In this document: positions 36,956-45,201 of the stretch, piece by piece
How positions within the stretch are numbered: the first letter of the stretch is position 1
Layout: each line of letters begins with the position of its first letter
DNA from: a bacterium
GTDB lineage: Bacteria > Myxococcota_A > Bradymonadia > UBA7976 > UBA1532
Assembly (NCBI GenBank): GCA_030427205.1
Contig: JAUHXC010000048.1
Span: 1-64,000, forward strand
DNA length: 64,000 nucleotides
Direction: 5' to 3'
The notes under the pieces: generated by a model
Told to the model about the DNA's origin: nothing
Databases searched by the model: none
Seen by the model: the letters and a program-made list of their open reading frames with translations, nothing else
Made by a program: the position numbers and the translations under genes

Positions 36956-37804
36956 TTACTCCACGACCTCGATGGTGATCGTGTGGGCCAGCTTCTCGCC
37001 GTACGAGAGGTGCGCCCCGTCGGCCAGCTGCAGGGTCAGGGTGTGCTTGCCCGGCGAGAGCTCGAGCGTCGCCTCGGTCTGCCCCTTGCCATAGTGGATG
37101 TGCTTCTCGTCCGCCGGCACCACCCGGCCGAGCGGCACCGGCTTGTCGTCGAGCACCACGTGGTGGTGACCGGTGGTCTTGTCGAGCGGGTCTTCCATCG
37201 CCGGGCGCACCTCGAGCCCTTCGAGGCCGAACTTCATCGCGACGGGGCTCTTGACCTTGGCCCCGTCGGCCGGCTCGAGGAACATCACCTTGGGCTCGCC
37301 CTCGATGGCGACCACCTCGACGTTGATCGTCTGGCTGAGCTGCTCGCCGTACGAGCGGTGGGCGCCGTCGGCGAACTGCATCGTCAGCGTATGCTTGCCC
37401 GGGGTCAGGGTCAGCTGCGTCTGCGTCTGCCCCTTGCCGTAGTGGATGTTCTTCTCGTCCGCCGGCACCACCGTGCCCGCCGGGATCGGCTTGCCGTCGA
37501 TGATGATGTGGTGATGACCCTTGGTGCGGTCGTCGATCGCCTCGCCGGCCGGGGTCACCGTCATGCCGCTCACCCCGAAGATCACGTCGAACGTGGGCGG
37601 CACCTTCGAGCCTTCGAGCGGCCAGACGAACATCACCTTGGCGTCGGCCGGCGGCGGGCCGAGCTTCGGGGTCTCGGCGGCCTTCTCGTCGGCCTTGGCC
37701 GCCGCGGCCGTCTCGTCGGTCTTCCCGTCGTCGCTCGCCGGGGTGTTGCAGGCCAGCGCCGCGAGCGCCGCCAGCGCGATCAGCCCGTTCTTGGCAACCG
37801 TCAT
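36956..37804 (-). CDS. Lipoprotein with two tandem DUF4399 domains
   Basis: 282 residues from the ATG at 37804; the signal peptide ends in lipobox LAALAALAC. After a Lys/Glu/Ala spacer come two near-identical DUF4399 domains, each with GHHH, a VVPADEK-IHYGKGQT block and a LTPGKHTLT or LSPGKHTLT turn. The repeated HHH and the following His could bind metal, but this is not established. The internal duplication is clear in both protein and DNA, indicating relatively recent tandem duplication or strong constraint. Confidence 0.85.
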   Translation of the reverse strand: MTVAKNGLIALAALAALACNTPASDDGKTDETAAAAKADEKAAETPKLGPPPADAKVMFVWPLEGSKVPPTFDVIFGVSGMTVTPAGEAIDDRTKGHHHIIIDGKPIPAGTVVPADEKNIHYGKGQTQTQLTLTPGKHTLTMQFADGAHRSYGEQLSQTINVEVVAIEGEPKVMFLEPADGAKVKSPVAMKFGLEGLEVRPAMEDPLDKTTGHHHVVLDDKPVPLGRVVPADEKHIHYGKGQTEATLELSPGKHTLTLQLADGAHLSYGEKLAHTITIEVVE

Positions 37805-37915
37805 CGATGTCTCCTGTGTCGGGGGGTGGCGCACGGTCCGATTCGCCGTCGCCATGCTCGGTCGCGCCTATCGTGAATCACCGGCGGTGGGCGCGCAATC
37901 TCGCTGGTCGCCGCG

Positions 37916-38644
37916 CTACTGCCGTCCGAGGCGGGCCATCAGGCCGCGGTCGGCCCGCTCGGCGGGGGTCAGCGCCACGAACGGATCCTGCGACAGCGCG
38001 CGGAGCGCGTCGTCGTCGCGGTGACCGGCCCGCGGCTCGCCCTCGGCCAGCCACGCCTCGACCGCCGGCGTCGACGGCAGGTCGACCATCAGGTGCAGCC
38101 GGTCGGAGGTGCCGCCGTTGTGCGCGCCGTGGGGCACGCTGTTATTGATCGCCCACAGGGTGCCCGCCGGGAAGTGCAGGAAGCGGTCGCGCACGCACAG
38201 CCGGGCCTTGGGCTGGGTCAACAGCGGCAGGTGCACCCGGTGGTGCTCGTCCCAGTGCTGCGTATTGTCCACATGGGTGAAGACCCGCGCGCCGCCCGGG
38301 CTCAGGCCGATCCAGGCGGTCGCCGCCGGCACCGGAAACAGACCGTCGAGGGCGTCTTTGATCAGCGGCAGGTCGCCGAGCACCGGCGCGTCGATGCCGC
38401 CGCCGCCGGTCAGCTCGCCGCCGGGCACCGAGGTCGGTTTGCCGCCGCGCAAGACCAGAAACCAGGTGCGCAGGTGCCACTTCCACTGGCTCGGCAGCCA
38501 GGGCGGGCGGCGGCGATCCCAAGGGGCGACGCGGCGCAGCTCGGCGACGAGCGGTGCCGGATCGAAGCTGCCGGGCAGGCGGGCGAAGGTGCCCGGCTTG
38601 CGCACGGCGTCGGGGCTCTTCTCGTGGGGGCGCTGGTACATCAT
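37916..38644 (-). CDS. Aspartyl/asparaginyl beta-hydroxylase-like cupin dioxygenase
   Basis: 242 residues. The Fe(II)/2-oxoglutarate hydroxylase-like core is seen in VFTHVDNTQHWDEHHRVHLP and HGAHNGGTSDRLHLMVDLPS, which supply the two histidines and an arginine for the oxoglutarate. The N-terminal part is less conserved. The substrate could be a peptide or small molecule. It is divergent from the flavin halogenase gene 71 bp away, and a shared AGTATACT palindrome lies between them, so the two may act on one natural product. Confidence 0.8.
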   Translation of the reverse strand: MMYQRPHEKSPDAVRKPGTFARLPGSFDPAPLVAELRRVAPWDRRRPPWLPSQWKWHLRTWFLVLRGGKPTSVPGGELTGGGGIDAPVLGDLPLIKDALDGLFPVPAATAWIGLSPGGARVFTHVDNTQHWDEHHRVHLPLLTQPKARLCVRDRFLHFPAGTLWAINNSVPHGAHNGGTSDRLHLMVDLPSTPAVEAWLAEGEPRAGHRDDDALRALSQDPFVALTPAERADRGLMARLGRQ

Positions 38645-38652
38645 CGGGCGCC

Positions 38653-38660
38653 AGTATACT
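38653..38660. promoter_or_regulatory. Palindromic -10-like AGTATACT between divergent genes
   Basis: TATACT can be read on both strands of this perfect 8-bp palindrome. It sits 9 bp from the start of the hydroxylase gene and 56 bp from the halogenase gene. No good -35 is visible on either side. Confidence 0.35.
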
Positions 38661-38715
38661 CTCTGCCGCCACCGGGTCGAGGCCCGGAATGTCGAGCGAG
38701 GTCCGGAGGGCGCCG

Positions 38716-40500
38716 ATGCGGAGCGAAGTGCGAGACGTCGTGGTCGTCGGCGGCGGGCCGGCGGGCAGCACCTTCGCCGCGATCGTGCAGAAGTACGCCC
38801 CCGAGACCCGGGTGCTGCTGCTCGAGAAGGCCCACCACCCGCGCTATCACGTCGGCGAGTCGACCATCCCGGTGATCAACGGCGTCTTCCGCGACCTCGA
38901 GCTGTTCGAGACGCTCTACGACGGCCGCTTCGTGCGCAAGATGGGGGTCACCTTCGTCTGGGGCGCCGACCGCACCCCGTGGGACGCCGACTACCTCGAG
39001 ATCGAGACCCTCGGCGCGGCGCAGGGCGAGGGGCAGACGATCAACGTCGTCGGCCAGGACTTCTCCGAGCTGATGCGCAGCGAGATGCGCCGCGACATCC
39101 CGCTGACGGCGATCAACGTGCGCCGAGCCGAGTTCGACCACCTCCTGCTCGAACAGGCGCGCCACTTCGGCGCCGAGGTGCGCGAAGGGGTCACGGTGCG
39201 CTCGATCCGGGCCACCGGCGCCGGCCACCGCATCGAGTGGCGCGACGAGACGGGGGCCGAGGGCGCCATCGACGCCGGCTTCGTGCTCGACGCCTCGGGC
39301 CAGAGCGCGCTGATGACCCGCGGTGAGCGCCAATACGACGAGGGCCTGGCCAACTTCGCGGTCAACGGCTACCTGCGCGGGGCCGACTGGAAGATCCTGT
39401 TCAAGGGCCGCAAGGACGCCTCGACGGTCTTCATCGCCACCGTGCCCCAGGGCTGGATCTGGTACATCCCGGTCGACGAAGACCTGATCTCGGTGGGCGC
39501 GGTGACCAATACCGCGCACTTCAAAGAGCGGCTGGCCGAGGTCGACCTCGAGACGTTCTTCTGGGAGATGGTCGATGCCTGCCCCGAGATCGGGCCGCTC
39601 ATCGCCGACGCCACGCTGGCCGACGACGTGCTGCCCGACGGCAAGCGCGTCGCCGCCCACCGCGACTGGTCGTCGTGGGCCAGGAGCCCGGTCGGGCCCG
39701 GCTGGGCCGCGGCGGGCGACGCGGCGATCTTCATCGATCCGGTGCTGTCGAGCGGGGTGACCCTGGCGGTGCAGAGCGGCCACCGCGCGGCCTACACCTG
39801 GCTGACCGCCCGCGAGCGCCCCGGCCAGCGTGACGCTCTGTGGAGCGCCTACGCCGACTACATCCGCGGCGAGGCGGGCAGCTATCTGCAGCTCGCCCGC
39901 TACTACTACGGCAACAACCGGGCGACCGAGTCGTGGTGGTGGCAGGCGCAGCGGCTGGTCAACTGCGCCGGCAAGCTCGACCTCTCCGACCGGGCGGCGT
40001 TCACCATGGCCACCGCCGGCTTCTTCCCCAACCCGCGGGCGATCTCGCTGGAGATCATGGCCCCGCTGCTGCGCGGGCTCACCGGGGCCGAGGCCGACCT
40101 CTTCAACATCTATCACGACGACGGGGTGGGCGAGCTCGACGGCCTGCGCGGCAAGCGCATCGAGGTGCGCACGCCGTTCCGGCTGGCGCTGCGGGCCGAG
40201 GCCGACCCCAAGGCCCGCGCCGGCCGGCTGGTCACCCACCACGACCTGGTCGCCAACGACTTCGCCTTCGCCCACCGCTATGCCGCCGCGCCGTGCCGCA
40301 TCGCGCCCGCGCTGGCGCCGGTGGTCGACGCCATCCCGCAGCACGCCACCGTCGACAGCCTGCTCGACGCGGCGCCCGGCCTGCTGCCCCCGGGCTTCGC
40401 CGACGCCGACGACATCCGCCGCGGCGCGCTGGCGGTGCTGCGCAACGCGGCCAAGAAGGGCTTCATCGCGCTGCGCGCCGCCGACGAGGCCGCCGCTTGA
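38716..40500 (+). CDS. Flavin-dependent halogenase-like monooxygenase
   Basis: 594 residues from ATG 38716, preceded by CGGAGGG. An FAD-binding N-terminus VVVVGGGPAGSTFA is followed by HPRYHVGEST, typical of halogenases acting on carrier-bound or free phenolic/pyrrole substrates. The diagnostic WxWxIP motif is present as WIWYIP at residues 247-252. A second FAD motif is AAAGDAAIFIDPVLSSGV. A C-terminal about 150-residue extension is helix-rich. The catalytic lysine cannot be placed without alignment. No NRPS/PKS genes are near, so the substrate is unknown. Its TGA overlaps the rsmB start. Confidence 0.85.
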   Translation: MRSEVRDVVVVGGGPAGSTFAAIVQKYAPETRVLLLEKAHHPRYHVGESTIPVINGVFRDLELFETLYDGRFVRKMGVTFVWGADRTPWDADYLEIETLGAAQGEGQTINVVGQDFSELMRSEMRRDIPLTAINVRRAEFDHLLLEQARHFGAEVREGVTVRSIRATGAGHRIEWRDETGAEGAIDAGFVLDASGQSALMTRGERQYDEGLANFAVNGYLRGADWKILFKGRKDASTVFIATVPQGWIWYIPVDEDLISVGAVTNTAHFKERLAEVDLETFFWEMVDACPEIGPLIADATLADDVLPDGKRVAAHRDWSSWARSPVGPGWAAAGDAAIFIDPVLSSGVTLAVQSGHRAAYTWLTARERPGQRDALWSAYADYIRGEAGSYLQLARYYYGNNRATESWWWQAQRLVNCAGKLDLSDRAAFTMATAGFFPNPRAISLEIMAPLLRGLTGAEADLFNIYHDDGVGELDGLRGKRIEVRTPFRLALRAEADPKARAGRLVTHHDLVANDFAFAHRYAAAPCRIAPALAPVVDAIPQHATVDSLLDAAPGLLPPGFADADDIRRGALAVLRNAAKKGFIALRAADEAAA

Positions 40501-41876
40501 GCTACGACTACGACGATTACGACCGCCCCGAGCGCCCGCGCCGCCGCCGTCGACGCCGCGGCCCGCGCGACGCCCGCGGGGTCGCGCTGCTGGTGCTGGG
40601 CCAGCTCGAAGAAGAGGACGCGTTCCTGCAGCCGGCGCTGCAGTCGGCGGCGTCCCGGGCCGGCCTCGACCCGCGCGACCGCGGCCTGGCCCTCGAGCTG
40701 GTCATGGGCGTCGAGCGCTGGCGGCTGCGGCTGGACCACGCGCTGGCGCCGCACGTGCGCCGCGGCCTCGACGAGACCGAGCCCACCGCCCGCCGGGTCC
40801 TGCGCATCGCCGCGTACCAGCTGCTCTTCCTCGACCGCATCCCCGCGCGGGCGGCGGTGCACAGCGCCGTCGAGCTGGCCCGGGCCTCGATGGGCGAGCG
40901 CACGGCGGGCTTCGTCAACGGCGTGCTGCGCGGGCTGACCCGCGGTGAAGCGATCATGCCCGCCGGCGACGACGCGCCGGCCATCTCGATCCGCACCAGC
41001 ACCCCCGAGTGGCTGGTCGAGCGCTGGCTGGCCGCCGGCGGGCCACAGTTCGCGGTGGACATGGCCCAGGCCCACAACCGCCCCGCGCCGCTGACCATCC
41101 GCGCGGCGGGCGACGCCCCCGACCGGGATGCGCTCGCCGAGCGCCTGCGGGCCGAGGGGGCCAGCGTGCACCCCACCCGCTTCGCGCCCGACGGACTGCA
41201 CATCGAGCATCACCCCGCGCCGTTCGAAGGCGCGGCCTTCCGCACCGGCTGGTGGCAGGCCCAGGACGAAGCCTCGCAGCTCGTCGTGCGGCTGCTCGAC
41301 CCGCGGCCCGGCGAGCAGATCTGGGACGCCTGCGCCGCGCCCGGCGGCAAGACGCGCTACATCAGCCGGCTGATGGGCGACGATGGCGCGGTGCTGGCCA
41401 CCGACATCCACCCCGACAAAGCCAGCCGCCTCGAGCGGGCCCTGCGCCATCGGCCCGTCGTCGAGGTGCGCCGGCACGACGCCGCCGACGGCGCGCCCGA
41501 CGCCGCCCGCTTCGACCGGGTGCTGCTCGACGCCCCGTGCACCGCGCTCGGCATCATGCGCCGTCACCCCGAGATCAAGTGGCGCCGCGGCCCGGCCGAC
41601 ATCGAGCAGCGGGTCGCCCTGCAGCGCGGCCTGCTCGACGCCGCCGCCGACGCGGTGAAGCCGGGCGGCGCGCTGGTCTACAGCGTCTGCAGCGATACGC
41701 CCGAAGAGGGCCCCGAGCAGGTCGCCGCGTTCGTCGCGCGCCACCCGGACTTCGCCCTCGAGCCCCCGGCCTCCGACCCGACGCTGCCGCTCGAGGCCGA
41801 CGGCACGCTGCGCCTCGACCCCCATCGCCACGGCGCCGACGGCTTCTTCGCCGCCCGGCTGCGCCGCAAAGACTGA
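40497..41876 (+). CDS. rsmB: 16S rRNA m5C967 methyltransferase
   Basis: 459 residues from a TTG that overlaps the upstream stop (TTGA at 40497-40500). An N-terminal NusB-like RNA-binding domain (RGLALELVMGVERWRLRLDH, ARRVLRIAAYQLLFLDRIPA, GFVNGVLRGL) precedes a SAM-dependent domain with ACAAPGGKTRYISRLMG, VLLDAPCTALGIMRRHPEIK and the second catalytic Cys in YSVCSDTPEEG. The first about 25 residues are unusual: acidic-tyrosine SYDYDDYDRPERPRRRRRRR, then basic. Confidence 0.92.
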   Translation: MSYDYDDYDRPERPRRRRRRRGPRDARGVALLVLGQLEEEDAFLQPALQSAASRAGLDPRDRGLALELVMGVERWRLRLDHALAPHVRRGLDETEPTARRVLRIAAYQLLFLDRIPARAAVHSAVELARASMGERTAGFVNGVLRGLTRGEAIMPAGDDAPAISIRTSTPEWLVERWLAAGGPQFAVDMAQAHNRPAPLTIRAAGDAPDRDALAERLRAEGASVHPTRFAPDGLHIEHHPAPFEGAAFRTGWWQAQDEASQLVVRLLDPRPGEQIWDACAAPGGKTRYISRLMGDDGAVLATDIHPDKASRLERALRHRPVVEVRRHDAADGAPDAARFDRVLLDAPCTALGIMRRHPEIKWRRGPADIEQRVALQRGLLDAAADAVKPGGALVYSVCSDTPEEGPEQVAAFVARHPDFALEPPASDPTLPLEADGTLRLDPHRHGADGFFAARLRRKD

Positions 41877-41899
41877 GCCCCGAGCCCGCAGGAGATCCG

Positions 41900-42610
41900 A
41901 TGTCCGCCGGACCGCGCATCGCCCCTTCGATCCTGTCGGCCGACTTCGGCCGCCTCGCCGACGAGGTCGCCGCCGTCACCGAGGCCGGCGCCGACTGGAT
42001 CCACCTCGACGTCATGGACGGGCACTTCGTGCCCAACCTCACCTTCGGGCCCAAGATCGTCGCCGCGGTGCGCCGTGCCAGCCCGCTGCCTTTCGACGCC
42101 CACCTGATGGTCAGCCGCCCCGACGACTGGGTGCAGGCGTTTCGCGACGCGGGGGCCGACTCGATCACCGTGCACGCCGAGGCGTCGCTGCACCTGCACC
42201 GGACCATCCAGAACGTCAAGCAGACCGGCGCCCGGGTCGGGGTCAGCCTCAACCCGCACACCCCGCTCGACGTGCTCGACTACGTGCTCGACGACCTCGA
42301 CCTGGTGCTCTTGATGTCGGTCAACCCCGGCTTCGGCGGGCAGAGCTTCATCCCGCAGACCCTGCGCAAGATCACGGCGCTGAGAAAAATGATCGACGCC
42401 CGCGGGCTCGATGTTGACATCCAAGTGGACGGTGGCGTAAATACGCGCACCGTTTTCGACGTGGCCCGCGCTGGCGCCGATGTCTTCGTCGCCGGCTCAG
42501 CGGTTTTCGGGGCTCCGCCCTACGCCGCAGCCATCAGCGCACTTCGAGATCTGGCCCGAAAAGGCCTCGAAGCGCGGTCCGCCGAAGACGATGCCTCTGT
42601 CGGGGCGTAG
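41900..42610 (+). CDS. rpe: Ribulose-phosphate 3-epimerase
   Basis: 236 residues, slightly longer than the typical about 220 because of an acidic C-terminal extension. TIM-barrel motifs are IAPSILSADFGRLADEV, WIHLDVMDGHFVPNLTFGP, HLMVSRPDDW, MSVNPGFGGQSFIP and QVDGGVNTRTV, giving the catalytic Asp/His set. It acts in the pentose phosphate pathway. The ribosome site is GGAG at 41891. The stop codon lies inside the downstream tRNA gene (42601-42677). Confidence 0.95.
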   Translation: MSAGPRIAPSILSADFGRLADEVAAVTEAGADWIHLDVMDGHFVPNLTFGPKIVAAVRRASPLPFDAHLMVSRPDDWVQAFRDAGADSITVHAEASLHLHRTIQNVKQTGARVGVSLNPHTPLDVLDYVLDDLDLVLLMSVNPGFGGQSFIPQTLRKITALRKMIDARGLDVDIQVDGGVNTRTVFDVARAGADVFVAGSAVFGAPPYAAAISALRDLARKGLEARSAEDDASVGA

Positions 42611-42677
42611 CGCAGTCTGGTAGCGCACCTGCTTCGGGAGCAGGGGGTCGAAGGTTCAAATCCTTTCGCCCCGACCA
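42601..42677 (+). tRNA. tRNA-Pro (anticodon CGG)
   Basis: The 77-nt cloverleaf has acceptor CGGGGCG/CGCCCCG, D stem GCGC/GCGC, anticodon stem CCTGC/GCAGG with loop TTCGGGA, T arm AGGTTCAAATCCT and an encoded CCA. Its first 10 nt are the last 10 nt of rpe. A terminator follows immediately. Confidence 0.95.
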
Positions 42678-42718
42678 CGAAGGCCGATCTCGCCTCGCGA
42701 GATCGGCCTTCGGCTTTT
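42678..42718 (+). terminator. Rho-independent terminator after tRNA-Pro
   Basis: A 15-bp perfect stem (42678-42692 with 42698-42712), a 5-nt loop and then GCTTTT. It ends the rsmB-rpe-tRNA unit and faces the convergent lipoprotein gene. Confidence 0.92.
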
Positions 42719-42739
42719 CGAACGCCGCCCGCGGCGGGC

Positions 42740-45109
42740 TCAGGGGCAGATGTCGACGTTGAGCACGAAGTCCCCGGCGTGGTTCGCGCCGAAGCCGTCG
42801 ACGACGATGTAGTAGACCACCCCCGGCTCGGCGTCGAACTGGACCCGCGACTGCAGATCGACCGCGTCGTCGTTGCAGGCGACCTCCTCGCCCGCATCGC
42901 AGTCGTCCCGGCGCACGTAGAGCACCGTGTCGAAGCCCGTGCCGACCGTATCGGCGCAGACCGGCGCCGGCGCGACCACCTCCAAGGCGTAGATCACCTC
43001 CGGCCCGCCGCCGCCGCACCCGCCGCGCAGCGCCGAAGCGCCGACGCTGGTGCCCCGGTTCTGGCCCAGGCGGGCGTCGACGACCTCGCGGCCGCACATG
43101 CCCACCGGATCGATCCCCTGGCAGGCGTTGTCCACGCACGCGCCGCCCGGGCAATCGCCGTCGTCGAGGCAGCCGACGCAGGCCTCGTTGGCCACGTCGC
43201 ACACCCCGCCGGGGCAGTGGGCGTCGATGGCGCAGCCGACGCAGGTCTCTTCCCAGCACACATCGTCGCCGGCGCAGTCGCCGTCATTGGCGCAGCGGTC
43301 CAATACGCAGCGGCCCTCGTCGTTGCAGACCCAGCCGGAGCCGTCGGGGCAGTCGCCGTCGCCGTTGCAGCCGAAGCAGCTGCCCTCGAACGTGGTGATC
43401 GTATACACCCCGCGGGTATTGGCGCTGTAGGTGTCCGAGAAGACGTAGTAGGTCAGCGCCGGGTCGACCTCGACCGTCACCGCGCCGTCGTTGCCCCCGA
43501 CCAGATCGGAGTCGTCATTGCAGGCGACCTCGTTGTCGACGTTGGAGCAGGCCGGCGCGCCCGCCTGCCGCTCGGGCGTCGCCCGCACGTGAACCACCGA
43601 ATCATAGGACGCGTCGCCGGTGTGCACGCAGAGCACCTCGCGGCGCCGCACATCCAGTTCGAAGACCGCCTCGGGGCCCGGGGCCCGGTTGCCGCACGTC
43701 GCCTGCTGCAGCCGCCCGGCCTGGGCGGTGCTGCCGAAGATCGTCTCGCCGACCGCCAGCGGCGTGGGTTGCGCGCAGGTGCCCGGCGGCGTGCCGACGC
43801 AGGCCCCCTCGATGCACAGGCTCGGACCGTCGGCCGGGCACTCGACGGCGCAGCCGCCGCAGTTGAGCGGGTCGACGTCCTGATCGAGGCAGCGACCGTC
43901 GCAGCAGCCGAGGCCATCACAATGCAGCGTGAGCGCGATCGGCTCGCGCACCTCGGCGCCGCTCTGGTCGAAGAACACCGCGATGAAGTCCCGCGGCGGA
44001 TCCTCACCCTGGCCGAAGTCGATCGACTCGACGCGGTTGATCTCGTCCCAGTCGACGCTGACCTCGTAGGCCCCCTCCTGCCCCGAGGTCGCAAACGCGC
44101 CGTACGACGCGCCGCCCGGCGACTCGAGCACGCCGCCGATGAGATCGTCGATGCCGTCGGGATCGGTGACCACCGCCGAGAGGGTGACCTCTTCACCGAC
44201 GGTCAGCCGACGCACGTTGGCGTTGAGCGTCAGGATGCGCGGCGGGCGGTTGCCCATCTGGCCGCCCGCGCCGCCTTCACCGCCGACGCCGCCCTCACCG
44301 CCGAAGCCGCCCTCACCGCCGACGCCGCCCTCACCGCCGACGCCGCCCTCACCGCCGACGCCGCCCTCACCGCCGAAGCCGCCCTCACCGCCGACGCCGC
44401 CCTCACCGCCGACGCCGCCCTCTCCGCCAAAGCCGCCTTCTCCGCCAAAGCCGCCCTCACCGCCGACGCCGCCCTCACCGCCGACGCCGCCCTGGCCGCC
44501 TTCTCCGCCTTCGCCGCCCTGACCGCCTTCGCCACCGACGCCGCCCTGGCCGCCCTGACCGCCTTCCCCGCCCTGACCGCCTTCGCCGCCCGCGCCGCCA
44601 TCGTCGACGCACATCCGGCTGCCGCCGTCGCAGGCCTGCCCCGCGGGGCATCCGCAGTCCGCCGGGCAGTTGGCGCAGTTCTCGGTGCCGACGCACTGCC
44701 CGTCCCCGCAGCACGCGCCGCAGTCGGCGGGGCAGGTCGAGCAGTCCTCCTCGGGGTCACAGACCTCGTCGCCGCAGGTCTCGGGCACGCCGACGCAGAC
44801 CGCCTCGATGGTGCACACCTGCCCCTCTTCGCACATGCCGCACGTGCCGCCGCAGCCATCGTCGCCGCACGCCCGGTCGGTGCAATCGGGAGTGCAGACC
44901 CCGCTGTCGGCCTCATCGGCGCACTCGCAGGCGCCGTACTCGCCGTCGACGCACGCCCGAAAGCTGGTGCTGCCGTCGGGGCAGGCGCAGGCCCTGAGAT
45001 CATCCGCCTCACACGGGCCGCCGCCGCCGCCGCCGCCCCCACCGCCGACGCAGCCGGCCAGCCACAGCAGGCTGCCGAGAACCGGCGCCCATGCACACAG
45101 TCGCTTCAT
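42740..45109 (-). CDS. Large Cys-rich/Gly-rich surface lipoprotein
   Basis: 789 residues. The signal peptide and lipobox (LGSLLWLAGC) are followed by a Gly run. A first Cys-rich region has CGDDGCGGTCG and CSTCPADCG-type repeats. Then comes a low-complexity stalk of GG(V/Q/F)GGEGG repeats (about 110 residues). A beta-sandwich-like region, further Cys pairs (CGGCAVECP, CDVANEACVGC) and two copies of a bacterial pre-peptidase-like beta domain (VLCVHTGDASYDSVVHVRAT, PVCADTVGTGFDTVLYVRRD) follow. It is secreted, lipid-anchored and disulfide-rich. The ligand is unknown. Confidence 0.8.
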   Translation of the reverse strand: MKRLCAWAPVLGSLLWLAGCVGGGGGGGGGGPCEADDLRACACPDGSTSFRACVDGEYGACECADEADSGVCTPDCTDRACGDDGCGGTCGMCEEGQVCTIEAVCVGVPETCGDEVCDPEEDCSTCPADCGACCGDGQCVGTENCANCPADCGCPAGQACDGGSRMCVDDGGAGGEGGQGGEGGQGGQGGVGGEGGQGGEGGEGGQGGVGGEGGVGGEGGFGGEGGFGGEGGVGGEGGVGGEGGFGGEGGVGGEGGVGGEGGVGGEGGFGGEGGVGGEGGAGGQMGNRPPRILTLNANVRRLTVGEEVTLSAVVTDPDGIDDLIGGVLESPGGASYGAFATSGQEGAYEVSVDWDEINRVESIDFGQGEDPPRDFIAVFFDQSGAEVREPIALTLHCDGLGCCDGRCLDQDVDPLNCGGCAVECPADGPSLCIEGACVGTPPGTCAQPTPLAVGETIFGSTAQAGRLQQATCGNRAPGPEAVFELDVRRREVLCVHTGDASYDSVVHVRATPERQAGAPACSNVDNEVACNDDSDLVGGNDGAVTVEVDPALTYYVFSDTYSANTRGVYTITTFEGSCFGCNGDGDCPDGSGWVCNDEGRCVLDRCANDGDCAGDDVCWEETCVGCAIDAHCPGGVCDVANEACVGCLDDGDCPGGACVDNACQGIDPVGMCGREVVDARLGQNRGTSVGASALRGGCGGGGPEVIYALEVVAPAPVCADTVGTGFDTVLYVRRDDCDAGEEVACNDDAVDLQSRVQFDAEPGVVYYIVVDGFGANHAGDFVLNVDICP
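44262..44605. repeat. Tandem repeat encoding GGxGGEGG stalk
   Basis: The coding strand is the minus strand. Units of about 15 bp such as CCGCCGACGCCGCCCTCA (plus-strand view) recur more than twenty times with small variations. The protein pattern is GGEGGVGGEGGFGGEGG. Frames on the plus strand (PPSPPTPP) are shadows. Confidence 0.85.
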
Positions 45110-45201
45110 CTCGAACTCCCCCTCGGGTCACACCGCCGGATCGGGCCCGGCGGAGCGGCATTTAGCATGGCCCCCACCGCCATTCCATGCCTCCGGGTCA
45201 T

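Noticed and set aside
44139..44522. Plus-strand proline-rich proteins opposite the Gly-rich lipoprotein
   Set aside because: Compositional shadows of the GGxGGEGG repeat, with no ribosome site or family.
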